Below the pieces are notes generated by a model. The model did not search any database and was not told where the DNA came from. It saw nothing but the letters and a program-made list of their open reading frames with translations. Source: Rhodotorula mucilaginosa (taxonomy: Eukaryota > Basidiomycota > Microbotryomycetes > Sporidiobolales > Sporidiobolaceae). Taken from it: DNA of 64,000 bases. Where the stretch lies: NCBI GenBank assembly GCA_034406715.1, contig CP137866.1, positions 1,426,001 through 1,490,000 of the forward strand, given 5' to 3'. Below, in pieces: positions 10,765 to 22,116 of this stretch (positions are counted from its first letter, which is position 1; each line of letters starts with the position of its first letter). A program made the translations under genes and the position numbers.

Positions 10765-12772
10765 ATGTCGTCGCCCTATGTGCCCAGCGCGGCCGGCCTC
10801 CGCTACAGACGCGTGCGTGCAGCATCGATTTGTCGCGAGCTGAATGGCTTACTGACCTGCATTCGAGACAACAGGGCTGGTCCAGCGTGTTCCGCTCTCG
10901 GAAAGACCAACTGCCACTGCCTCCTCGACCCAAGGACGTCGACGGCTACCACGCAAAGCTTTATGTGCGCTATTGACCTGGCGCCTAATCCTGTGATTTC
11001 CGCTAACGATTACTGTGCGCACAGATCAAGACCGGAAAGCAAAACCGTCCCGATGCTCGTCGCGAACTCCACGCCAATTACGCACATGAAGTTGCCAAGA
11101 GAATGGAAATGGCAGACGTGTGTCTTGAGATCGAGTACACCTTTAGCTCCACAGCTGACCCTGATGACCACACAGGCGCAGTACCTCGAACACCTCGCCG
11201 ATGACTCGGCAACGCACTGGGTCCGCGGGCAACCGGAAGAATCAGCAGACGAAGAATTGAAACGATTCCGCGGCGTGCTGAACCAAGACTACTGCGCTCT
11301 ATTCCGTCCTCGTCTCGACGCCTTCTTTGACATGCGACTGCCGATGGACGAGGACAAGCGCAACAGCGAGGACAAGGTACTCTCTGAAAGCGAATACAGC
11401 CTCTTCGTCGAGGAACGCCATCAAAGAATCAAGTACATCGAGTCTGCTGTTGCCGTCGCTGTAAGCTGGAAGAATCGTGGCCTTCAAAGAATGGTTGGGG
11501 CTCATGTCGTGGAGGAGACTGATGCTTGCCGCGTCGTCAGTGGTGCCGGTTCCAGCTGGAAGACCTCCAACACCGCATGAAGCTCAACACTGACTATTGC
11601 GACACGATCTGGAGGCTCCATAAGAAATTGCGACAACCCAAAGATGTGGCAGATGTGGCAAAGGCAGCTCGGGGATTCCTCGAGTGCGAGAGGGAGCTGG
11701 ACTACGTAGGCATCCTTTTCCGCCCGCGTTCCCTACAAACACTGACAAGACCTGGAACAGTGCCTGCTGCTTGAAGCGCACTTCAAGGAACGCATTACGA
11801 GGCTAGAGCAGACTCACAGCTTGCAGTGGCCGCTTAATCAGGTCAGTGCAGCACATGCAGCTTTTCGCAATCTCTCGCACAAACAACAACTTCCACCACA
11901 GGCGAAAATGGCGTACAAGGACAGCAAGAAGCAGTCCGCAGACGCTGATAAAGCAGTACGCTCCACGGCTGCATTCCATCGGACTGTAAGAGCCTCTTTT
12001 CCCCGTTCCGACGCTGCGCGAAGACATTGCTAAAAACATTGTCGCCACCCCGAAAGGTTGCCGCTCGGACGCGTGGCGGTTCAGAACAGCCAGAGAGTGC
12101 GCACTTGCGGACCAAAGTAGGTCAGACTAAACACTTTGACTGCCTACAACGAGCTAACGCTGCGTGTGTGAAAAGGTCCAAGAGACGGGTTTCTGGGTTG
12201 CCTGGGCCCTTTCCAACCCCGCTTCGACCCACTCGTATGGCGATAACTGGCTCGAGGTGTGTGACCCATCTTCCCTTTCGGCGGTGACCTGCTGACAAGG
12301 GCCATTGAAACATCTCGCAGGAGCTCGCAAAATTCCTCAAAAAAGCCCGGACGCAAGGGCTGCTCGAAGCGAGGCCCGTAAGCTCTCTCTTTTCTCTGTG
12401 TTCCTCATGTAAAGGTGTTGAGCCTAATTCTGGAGATCACCGAACGCAGACACTTTCGTTGCTGAATGAATACAGCGCTCTCAAACCCTTTTTCGAAGGT
12501 CGGAAGGCGGAGGTCGGGGACTGGGTGGTGCGTGACCGCGCGTACTTTCTTTTCAGCGTGCAGGCTTTCGCGGCCACTGACTCTCTGTTCCGCACATGCA
12601 GCTGCGACCACGCCGCAGTCTCTCCCAGATCTCGATCACGGGAGGTCCTGACATGGGCACACTTTTCGAGCCCGGTAATGGTGACAATCTGTCCGGAACA
12701 ACGCCGACGGCGCCTTCCGCCAGGAGATCCGCCAGCACGTCCTCCAGCACACCACATGGCGCTGTGTCCTGA
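10765..12772 (+). CDS. Family P member 4, unknown protein (12 exons, 430 aa)
   Basis: Not recognised. Exons: 10765-10812, 10875-10964, 11025-11117, 11176-11460, 11541-11705, 11761-11841, 11902-11985, 12055-12114, 12176-12256, 12321-12377, 12450-12527, 12602-12772. All twelve are multiples of three and all introns are phase 0; the sum is 1293 nt with an open frame. The long exon 4 matches P3 (acidic LPMDEDK region, then RHQRIKYIES). Exon 9 (ETGFWVAWALSN) corresponds to the YW..Y exon of the other members, and exon 11 ends GDWV like the GEWH/NDWN exons. The last exon is Ser/Thr-rich. It is the longest and most diverged member. It is convergent with the PPS1-like gene, 403 bp away. Confidence 0.63.
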
Positions 12773-13175
12773 GTTGTTTTCTGTTCGAGTGGCTTTCCAT
12801 GCCGAAGTCCCGACTCCGTTTGTAGGTAGGTTTGAACCAGATTGCAAAGCAGTACATGTCTCCGCGAGAGGAAAAGATCCGGAACCATGTATTGCGACAG
12901 AAGGACGAAAGAGAAAAGACAGCGGGGCGGCTGCAGATACAGAACCAATGCGACAGGGATGGAGCAGGACAATGCGAGTAAGCATGCAGGAAGAGGCGAC
13001 GGGGAAAGAACGGGGACAAATGCGAGTAGGTCGTGATACCAGCAGGTTGTTATGCGGTGTAGGTGGCGAGTGTATAACGGGGCTCGGGAAAGGTGTCGGA
13101 AAAGCGGGAAAGGCGAAAATGGGGATACAAGGTGAAATGGGACGGGAAGTGGTGCGAGCAGAACGCAGCAGCTGC
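12773..13175. other. Convergent intergenic region
   Basis: Shared 3' region of P4 (plus) and the PPS1-like gene (minus). No further gene seen; presumably holds both 3' UTRs. Confidence 0.5.
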
Positions 13176-16100
13176 TCAGCACAGGAAGCGTTCGTTGAGG
13201 CGGGCGATTTCGCCGCAGAGGAAGCTGAACGCGAGGCGGTTGCTGCGCTTCAGGCCGGGTTGACCGAGCACCTGCAGCGAGTCGAGCTCTTCTTCCTCGT
13301 CGACGCAGTCGCCGTACTCGCTGACGCTACCGATCGACGACGACGGCGAGTGACCCTGCGCGGCGCGCGGACGGGACAGGGCGGCGACGCGTTCCTTCTC
13401 CTCGAGGAGTTCCGCCTCGAATGCGTGCAAGGCGGCGATAAAGGGCAAGTTGGGCTGGACGAGGATGTTGAGGCGCCGCGAACGGGTCAAGAGGTACGAG
13501 CTCGCGAGGTCGAGGCCCATCTCGCGCATCAGGTAGGCGATGACGATGCTCGCGCTCCGGCTGACGCCGACTTTGCAGTGGACGAGGATCTTGCCGCCTT
13601 GCTGCCTCGCAGTACGGATAAACTCGAGCGCCTCGTCGATGCAAGGACGGATCGAGTCGATCCCGTCGTCGGCAACGTTCTGCATGTCGAGGACTTCGAT
13701 CGTACCGTTGCGCTCTTCTTCCCACAGCGAGTTGGAGGGCAGCGCGGGCGACGACGAGCGGAACGGCGAAGTGAGGAGCGAGAGACCGCTCGAGCCCTTC
13801 GGCGGCGGGTGCAGCGCCGACTCGCCCATCGAGACGACGTGCGTGATCCCGATCGCCTTGAGCATCAGCGCGTTCGAGGCGTGGTTGACGTTGCCGAGGT
13901 ACTGCAAGTTTTGTCGTCAGTCTCGGTGACTTTTCTAGAGCGGAAGCGGAAATCAAAGCCCAGACTCACGAGGTGCGGCAAGATCCGACTCGGAAAGTGA
14001 CCTTCAAACGTCGGTCCAAAGAACCACGCATCCTCGACCGGGTCGGCGCTGCGCATCCTCCGCTTCGGCCCCCCGCACGCGACTTCGATCTCGGCCTCGA
14101 CGCGCGCCGCTTCTTCCTCGAGCGCACAACGAGTCTTGTCGTCATCCAGGAGCGGGTCGACTACAATCTCGGTCGAGTCGACGTAGCCCGAGTCGGAACG
14201 GCCCATGCTCGAACTGCTCAAGCCGAGCGTGAGAGTCAAGTCTTCTTCTTCCTGGTCTTGGTGCTGCTGCGAGGTGCTGGAGAGGTGGTCGTGGTTGTTG
14301 GCGGAGGCGAGATCCTGCGCGGGTGAAGACCGCCTCAACGCCGAGGCCGTCTGAACTCCGAAAGTCGCCACCGCGCGCTGTTCGGCAAGCCACCTGCGCG
14401 TGTACCGTTCTTCCTCGTCTTCGCGCTCGAGGACCTCGATCACGCGCTGCTCGAGCTTGAGGACCGTCTCGCGGTCGGCGGTGTAGACGAAGAAAGACCG
14501 TTCGCAGTCGATCTGGAGGAACAGGTACGCTTCGCTGACGGCGCAACGGCGCGACAGCATCACGTACGCGAGGGCAAGCAGGGACGTCTCGGTGTAGCCG
14601 TCGCCACAGTGCAAGAGGACGCGGCGCGGAGCGTGCGGGTGAGAGGCGGTCGAGTCGTGCAGCCCCAATAGCGGGTTCGGCGCCGACTGGTCCCGGATCC
14701 AGACAGCGAGGTCGACCACCTGCGCGACGAACGCGTCTTGCGCGCGCGTCGACGTGCCCAACGCCGCCGCGGTCGAGACCGTCTCGAGGTGAACGACCTC
14801 GTCAATGTTGGGACGGAGCAACGTCTTGGTCGTCTCGATCAGTTCGTTGTCGGCCGTCAACATGGGCTGGACCTCTTCGCACACGCGGCCGCCTTGAAGT
14901 TCGAGTTGGTCGAGGACCTGAGTCGCCGAGTCGAGGATGTCGCGCGAGAGGAGCGAAGCCTGGTCGTGCGACTCGATGCAGATGCTGAACGAGCAAGGGT
15001 TGCCATCGTCCATGTTGGCGACGGTCGGGTCGGCGCCGAGCGAACGCTGGTGCGCCTTCGGAACTGGCACGTCTTGAGTGTTGCCGAGCTGTGTGCAAGG
15101 CAGGTGCGTCACGTCAGTCTGGCTTTCCTGCGAGCGAGGCGGCCAAACAGGGCACGAGAACGCACCCAGACATTGGGCCCAATCTCGGTCGCCGCCGTGA
15201 GGACTCGCATCTCTTCGCGCTCGCGCTCGAAAAAGTTGAGCCGGTTCCGCGAGAAGCCGTGCGAGTCGATCGAGACGAGCCCCGGGTAGTGGCGTTCAAA
15301 CTCGGTGAACGGGTCTGCGTGCGTGAGTCCAACTCGTCAGTCTTGTTTGTGCAGGATAGGTAGGAGGACTTGGCTGCGGGGACTGACCCGCGATGACGTA
15401 GACGTTGTACTCGATGCCGTCCGTGCCGCGTCGTCGGTGTTCGCGGTCGATGGCTTCCTTCGCCTTGTACGCCGTCATGAGGACCGACTGGTCGATGCCG
15501 TTCTCGCCGTAGACGACAATGTCGCTGATGGTCGCATACTTGACCGCCTGGAGGCGCAAGTGGCGCAGGTTGACGTTTTCGAACGAGCGCGGGTTCGGCA
15601 ACGCAAAGGTCGTTTCGCCCGTCGTGCGACTGGTCGTCAGGATCGTCGAGGCGTCAATGGACGAGACGAGGCGCGCGGCGGGCGGGCTGGCCGAGGAGAT
15701 GGAAGAGCGCGAACTCGACGTGAGCTGCGAAAGCGAGAGCGAGGCGGCGGAACTGGTGCTCGTGGACGACGACGTGGCGGACGACCACGAGTCGGTCGAC
15801 GAGGCGAGTCCGCGCCGGAGCAGGTTGCGCGTCAAACCCGGACTCGGTTCGATCGGCATCGGCGGAGCGTGGATGACCGTCAGGCCGCGGTAGCTGCATG
15901 TGTGAAGTGGGTGTCAGTGTACGACTTTGACTTCACGAGCCGCTCGGCGGGCGTGTTCGTCGCGCGCGCGCCTCCACGAGAGAGCCCGAAAGTCGGCGAC
16001 TGACCTCGGTGGCTTGGCAGCTTGCCCTCTCCTGAAGCCAAAGTAGTGCGCTGCGGCCGAGTGCGGGATGTCTGCGCCTCCGTGGGCCCACGGGAACAGT

Positions 16101-16513
16101 TCCGTCTCGGGCAACTTGACGCGGCAGTGTTGCTCGTGCAGGTGGGCAAACTCGTGCGCCGACAGGACGCGCACTTGGGGCGTTCCGGGCGTGGTCGAGT
16201 ACAGCGGGAACTTGGTCGCGTCGAGCGAGACGAGGCCGTGAGCGGGCACGACGCGAGGCGGCTGCTGCGGTGCGGCGGGGGTGCGCAGAGGCGACGGCCG
16301 GCGGGACGAGGTGCGGTGCGAGGTAGCGCTGCTTGCCGTGGGCAGGATGGCGTCCAGTCCGGGGAAGAAAGGCGTCGTGGCGAGCGGTGAAGGCGGCGGC
16401 ATCGCGGCGTCTTCGGCGTCGGAGGTCTGGGCGGCGGCGGACTGGGACGGGAGCGGGTTGCGCAAGAGTTGCGGGTGCAGCTGCACCTCGGGTCCAGCCA
16501 GAGCGTGCTCCAT
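13176..16513 (-). CDS. PPS1: PPS1-like dual-specificity protein phosphatase
   Basis: Five exons: 16513-16005, 15893-15388, 15314-15166, 15088-13970, 13901-13176. The sum is 3009 nt, encoding 1002 residues. The last exon holds a dual-specificity phosphatase domain with signature HCKVGVSRSAS; the nucleophilic Cys is near residue 870. A second phosphatase-like segment lies upstream in exon 4 (LLHCGDGYTETS). That Cys loop does not fit the normal CX5R signature, as in fungal PPS1 proteins, which carry a degenerate extra loop. The N-terminus is Ser/Pro-rich and probably disordered. PPS1 removes phosphate from Tyr and Ser/Thr and acts in S-phase control in budding yeast; the role here is by homology. 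Start taken as the first in-frame ATG; more 5' exons cannot be excluded. Confidence 0.85.
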
Positions 16514-17992
16514 CTCCAGCTACGTGCGTGTGTGTGTGGGAGAGAAGCGAGAGCAGCGAACGTTGGCCGAGAGAAAGTGACAACAACGACGCGTCGCCAA
16601 ACGCGCGCATTTTGGGCCGTTTCGCGCGCGCACGAACCTCGTTTCCCGTCATTCAACTTGCGAGGTGCGTGCAGGTTGATTGTTTCGTGGAGCCACTGAC
16701 TATGGTCCCTTCACACATTGCCTGCAAATATCTTATCTGCTCCTCCATGCTTTGAAACAGCTGCAGCTTCGGTGCAGCTTGAAGGTCAGGATGCGCGTGA
16801 TCGTCGAAATTGGGCGGGAAGCTCCGTCGCGACGCGTCCCAAAAAACCGGCCGGCCGTCAAGCTGTGAGAGAGTTTGCCCGCTGTAGACCACGTCTCTTT
16901 GCTGTGATAAGGTGCACAATTCATAGCGCACTCGAAGACTGCTGCCACATGATCATCTGCTTTACGCTCCTGAGCTTTGTGTACGCGACACTGGAAAAGG
17001 AGGGAAACTTGATCCTTTGAAAGGCAGCTTCTATAGATCTCCGAGGCGCCGGATGGCGAGGCCCAACAACCACGCGGGTCTCTATACAATGTTTAAGAGC
17101 CGTCCATCGAAGCACTTACATTGGCAGTCGAGTAAACCCAGCGGAAGAATCATAGACTTTTGCGGGTGGCAACATTCAGTTCCGAGCGCTGTCTGTCTGC
17201 GCTTGCGCCGGCTTGGCGCTCGGAACCGCTGTGGGCGCGGCGGACCACAGGGGAATGGAAAAGCAAGGCGGGCCCAGGATGTACAGTTGAGCTCGCCATC
17301 CCAAGTGCCAGAGCGAAACACCATGTGGCAATCTCGAGGCTGACCGTAAAGTTGACCTTCTCGATCTCGCTCGCCACTGCACAGACGCCTTGTCGGCGCG
17401 CTCATCCGTGTGCATATCCCGTCTGGTGGCCATGCAGCGCAAATACTTCCCTTTGTCCAACGCAACAAGTGCGAACTTGTACGCTTGACCAGCGCCCGAA
17501 TGAGAACTCTTGTCCTTCCACACTCCGCTTCCAGCAGCCAAGCTTAACGCTTCTGCTCGCTGCTGATCTTTCTCCTTTGGACCTGTACAAAGAACCGACC
17601 TTGTTGCCGGATGATGACTTCTTAAAAGCAGAAACAAACCAAGACCCGGCGGCTAGAAAAAAGACTTGCAGGCGTTGGCGCAGAACAGAGGGCTCTGCGG
17701 TCGGTGGCCGGTGTCGATGCATGATGCAAAGGTATGCTTCTTTGAAAGCGGCGGTGCCTGCTCAAGTCCCGTATGGTTTGGGTCGATGCACTCCGCTGGC
17801 AGCAGCGGTGCGGCGGGGAAACAAAGCCAGCATTCTTGTCGGAAGATGTGCAGAGCTCGCCACCCAAGCCGGTCAAGCAGACGAGTGTACACAGTCAAAG
17901 GCCACCGGGAGTACATCCACTCGCCCAGATCACGCCATAGCTACTCGCTTATCGATCATCGATCAGGCCAAGGCTTTTTGTCGCCCGGACAC
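16514..17992. other. Accessory spacer with possible 3' end of a broken or unresolved plus-strand gene
   Basis: No conserved gene. Two plus-strand blocks can be linked by a phase-0 GT-AG intron: 17655-17731 and 17808-17939, the latter ending in a stop codon. They read like the phase-0 exons of the neighbouring unknown families. No 5' exons or start could be fixed, and other frames on both strands are equally open, so no gene is called. Confidence 0.3.
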
Positions 17993-18000
17993 ACCGCGGA
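17993..18000. promoter_or_regulatory. One-mismatch PDRE-like site ACCGCGGA, upstream of H
   Basis: Differs from TCCGCGGA only at the first base and lies 93 bp upstream of the start of gene H, the same distance range as the exact sites. A single degenerate 8-mer can arise by chance. Confidence 0.3.
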
Positions 18001-18093
18001 ATTTCGAAGCGGGGACGCGAACCGTGCGTTGGGCGGGTTGTCCACCCTCTGCGATTCTGGCAAGCTTCTCCCTCTCCTTATCACTCGGACAAC

Positions 18094-19696
18094 ATGCTCC
18101 CTTCACAGCATGCGACCGCCCATGGCTTTCTCCCGGTGCCGATTCAGCCTGCTCAGCAACAGCACGCACAGCCAACAAAGAGTCTGACTGGGCCCGATCC
18201 CGCGTTCTGGCAACAACTGAATATTCCAGACGATGCTCTGGCGCAAATGGATACGGAGAACTACAAAGCCTGGCTCAGAGCTATGTTCAAGGGGATCGAG
18301 TGGCTCGCTTACAACCGGTTACAAACTGCGCTTTTCCGCGAAAGCAAACAAGAATACTTCAAGAAGTGGTGTGCACAGTGTGACCCTCAAGTATCAACAA
18401 TCAACCCTAACCGATGCAAGGACAAAAAGGCTACTTGCGAGCGCATTAAGGAGAATTTCCAGTATCTTGCTGGCATCCTTGGTGAAAACTCTGAGGATTG
18501 GTACCTGGTGCGTGGGCGGACATTCGGGAAAACAAACCACGGACTGAGCCAGAACTCTCAGCCTCATCAGCAGGACATTCTTTATCACAACATCCAGAAG
18601 CGCCGAGCCTCCAAGCGCGAGCACGCTCTCCGCTACCAGGCACGGCACAGCGAAAGGAAGGCACAGGCGCAGGAAGCTAGGGGCACAGTAAGTCTGCAAG
18701 GAAGTCAATATCCCCTGCTTGAGCCAGAGCAGTTTGAACCTGCGATGGGCATTGAGCTATCTGATTCGCTGACCAATGGGAAGCTACAGGGGGATGAAAA
18801 CTTCGAGGAGATTGCCAAGATTGACAGTAGGAAAAAGAAACATGCACGCCGTCGGAAAGAGAAGAGAGAAGCCAACCAAGCACCGCGAGCAGTAAGTCTG
18901 CAAAGGTGTGACATACGAATCAAATCAGCAAGATCTCAGGCAGCCTGAACCCTTCTTACACAATGTGTCTGCTCGTTGTGCTGTACAAATGGAGCAACTG
19001 TTTTGCTGACAAAAGAATGAGTGACTTGACTGTTGACAGCGGGTTGCAGCTGCGGATGAGGAAGCCCTCCGCCACCAGCAGCAGCATGGGACAGAGCAAG
19101 GCGTGAAGCACCTTCACTCTGAAGGCACTTTCCCTACCTTTCCTGCTCAGCCCCACCCTGACTCCGCTCAGCTACCACCTGGATGGCAGTTCCATCCTGT
19201 GGGACGAACTGGAATGTCGCCACCTGTTTTCAACACGGGGGCATTTCTCCGAATCTCCCACTCCTCAGCAGGCCAATCTCCTTTCAACTCACAGAGATCC
19301 TTGGACGCAGGACAACAAAGCATGCAGAGTCCCTACAGCCCACAGTCAGGACAGGATGGGCTGCTCCCGGGGCACAACTTTCCAAGCCAACAGCCTCAGC
19401 ATTGGGCGCCGGAGACAGACTTCTTATACAATGGGCCAGGGTTTCAACCTTACAATGTCTACAGCCCACAGCAGCCTCTGAACAGAACAGGGCTTCTGGT
19501 GCCCAGCGCCTTGGGTTTCAACCTGCAGCCTCAACAGTGGACATTCGGGCCGCCACTTGAGCCTCACAATCCCAACCCCAACCAGCTGTATGGACACGGG
19601 ATTCAGCAGTACGGGTATGGGACACAATCTTTTGCTCCGCAAGATCCTCGGGTTCCATACACCCAACAGCCACCACAGCGCCCCGACACATACTGA
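18094..19696 (+). CDS. Gene H, unknown Gln/Pro-rich protein (3 exons, 469 aa)
   Basis: Not recognised. Exons 18094-18687, 18733-18891 and 19040-19696 sum to 1410 nt; each is a multiple of three and both introns are phase 0. The two donor sites share the 12-base string GTAAGTCTGCAA. The 46-nt first intron is also open in frame, so its retention would not stop translation. The N-terminal half holds an aromatic-rich segment (FWQQLNIPDDALAQM, then YKAWLRAMFKG), a Cys pair (KWCAQC) and a basic stretch (KKKHARRRKEKREAN) near the end of exon 2, possibly a nuclear localisation signal. The last exon is low-complexity, rich in Q, P, G, S and Y. No membrane segment. It may belong with the accessory families, but sequence similarity to P, M or N is not evident. 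Confidence 0.6.
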
Positions 19697-20240
19697 ATTC
19701 ACCCTAGTTAAATTTGAGCAAAACCCCAGGACAACTGGCATATAAAGTGAGTGGCATGGAGATTGACTACCTGCTGTGCTCCCTTACTCAAATTTCTAAC
19801 AACACAGGCAAAATCAGTGTGTCTTTTGTACAAAATTCGTTTGCCAAGCAAGGCCAATTCTTGCGTCTAGTTCCAATTGACTTGTATAAAACCACATGTG
19901 TTACAACAAAGAATTGTGCAGCAGCACTATGTCCCAGTCCAAGTTCAAGAATAGAGCACTACGCAAGCTTCTGAGCCTTTACGGAGGAACTAACCCTCGC
20001 TCTTTTCTGCGTCTTTCTTCTTTCCGTTCTTTTTCATTGTCTTTGTCCCTTGGTGTGTGCATTCAATGCCTCAGGGTTGCATGCTACTATTTGCAAGCTA
20101 CATACGCCCTGCGGAGTCAAGCAAGATTGACCGAACGCTGCCGAAAGTGAAAAAGGCGAGTAATGGGAAAAAAGATGGCATTTCGCGGAGGACCGACTTC
20201 GAACAGGGGAATAGTTTCCGCCTCTCTCGCGCGTCTTCGC
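19697..20240. other. Convergent intergenic region, no gene supported
   Basis: Lies between the stop codons of H (plus) and the minus-strand membrane-protein gene. AT-richer than its surroundings; no feature recognised. Confidence 0.45.
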
Positions 20241-21374
20241 TTATGGTGAAGGCCCGTCCTCGTTCCGATACCCGCTGCCCACCCAGCGACTCAACACCCT
20301 CTCGAGCCACCTCGTCTTGCCCAACCCGGCCCCGAGCAACCAGTTCCCAAACCTTCCCCACGCCGGCAGTGCCAAGATCTGCGCCGGCAAGTAAAAGAGC
20401 AAGAAAGAAGGGAGGAGGGTGATTGTGAAGAGGTACCGGGAGAGGCGTTTGAGGCGCGAGAGGGTCGGGTCGAACGGTTGGAGGTTGGTGAGGTGGGCGA
20501 GGTAGGGTTGCGAGAGCGTGTTGAGGAAGGCGCCGCGGAGGACGAGCATGAAATACCTGCGCAAGCGCAGTGCCTTGTGAGCATTTCGCGAAATGACGAG
20601 TCGGAAAGTCTGCCTTTAGTCGAGGGAGAAAGGGAAGAAGAAAAAAAAACTCACTCTCGAGTGGGCTGTAACCGCGGCGAATGCGGCGCGACTCCGACCA
20701 ACAACTGCGCCTCCGAAATCTCACCGAGCGGTTTCGACGAGTCTCCCTCTGCGAAGCGGAGCGCCCGCACCGGGACGCAGTGCGTCGGTACTGTCGGCAA
20801 CATTTCTCGTGTTCGGCCGACGACGACTTCGAAATCTGGGGCGGGCAACTCATAGGCGAATCCCTGTCACCACTGGGTGTCAGCAGCGCGGAAGAGAGGT
20901 AGCCGGATGAAAGAAGGGCTCTCACTTCGAGATGAGGCGGCAAAGAACCCTTGTACTCCCTACCGGGCGAGCACCGTTCCCACACCCACCGGCGATAATC
21001 CCCGTCCCCGTCTTTCTCGTCCCGACTCGAATCGCCCTCCCCGAGATGCCCCTCCTGATCATTGTACCCTTGCACGATCGCCGAACAGAAACAGGGCTCG
21101 ATGAACGGCACGCCGGCGAGATCCCATGAGAGCCACGCGGTGGGGACTATGACGGCGGAGGAGGAGCGAGGGGCGATTTCGCGCAGGACTTGTCGTTGGC
21201 GTGCGGCTGTTACATACGGGTGTCAGTCAGCTGCAGCTCTTGTTTGCGGTAATTCGGGAAGAGCTAAAAGTGGAGGAAGGGACCGCGTGGATGGCTCTCC
21301 AAGAGAGGGGACTCACGATGGAGTTGCGCGCCATACAGGATCAGCCATCGTGTATCTGAGTCGTCTTCCGCCAT
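20241..21374 (-). CDS. Conserved-looking hypothetical protein with one or two membrane segments
   Basis: Four exons: 21374-21317, 21206-20926, 20863-20655, 20556-20241. The sum is 864 nt, encoding 287 residues. Unlike the accessory genes, the introns fall in mixed phases. The last exon contains hydrophobic stretches (LFTITLLPSFLLFYLPAQIL, then LPAWGRFGNWLLGAG) that could form a membrane hairpin; the first 180 residues look soluble. I do not recognise the family. Long alternative frames on the same strand ignore good splice sites and were rejected. A peripheral organelle membrane protein is possible but unsupported. Confidence 0.6.
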
Positions 21375-22116
21375 GACCGGTGAGCCAGCGTTGCGTGAGA
21401 GAGCGAGCGCAGCAAGCCGCAACCGAGAGCCGAAGAAGAAAAGTGATCGACGCGCGCACAGCCGGCCAGTCGACCCACAGCAACGCGATGTGAGCGCCGG
21501 CGCGTCATGCGTGGAGCCTTCAGTCGAGCATGAGCATCGCAAGCAAGCAACGGAATCAAGCGACGGCCAAAGAGAGCTGAGCGCAAGAGGTGCCTGTACT
21601 CACTCACCTCCTCCCTGCCAAGTCTAGAGCGCCTCGATCCACGCGGACCGATGTCCGGCGAGAACCTGTCTGTCGAGTTTGGGTGTTTATCTTTGCTGGC
21701 GGGCGGCGGCATGGCGGCGCAGCGCTAGGTGGGCGGGGCTGTCTGCTGCTGCTGCTGATAAGGACGCAGGTCGTCGACTGCCTATCGCGGAGGATCCACA
21801 TGGCGGGGGGCAGTTGCAAGCGAGCGCTGCCGGTGGTAGCGAGTAGAGCAAGCGACTGCACAGGTGAAAGAGTCCTGCGGTGTTGATTGAAGGATGGGAA
21901 AGAAAAGAGGGAAGAGAAAGATGCGCGTGTCTGGGCGACAGCTCAACATGACCTGATCGCACGGCTTGTTACAAAGGACGCCAGACAAAGGCAGTAATGC
22001 TCCACAGTGGAACACGAAAAGCGACTTCGGGGAATGAAGGGGAGGGGGAAAGAAAACGAACACACAACCGAAATGAAAGAGAAGGATCAAATGTCTGTCC
22101 ACAAACGCACTAGCAC
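21375..22116. other. Intergenic region, promoter of the hypothetical membrane gene
   Basis: About 740 bp between the 3' end of PIL1 and the start of the hypothetical gene, both minus. No coding region supported. Confidence 0.45.

Noticed and set aside
4196-12772. Family P as a DNA transposase family
   Set aside because: No catalytic motif, terminal inverted repeats or target duplications were seen around the copies.
12459-14000. 513-codon plus-strand frame
   Set aside because: Its 5' part overlaps the last P4 exons out of frame and its 3' part is antisense to the phosphatase domain.
20098-21111. 337-codon minus-strand frame
   Set aside because: It reads through three well-formed introns. 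The spliced model has consistent splice sites, a frame-true sum and a membrane-like C-terminus.
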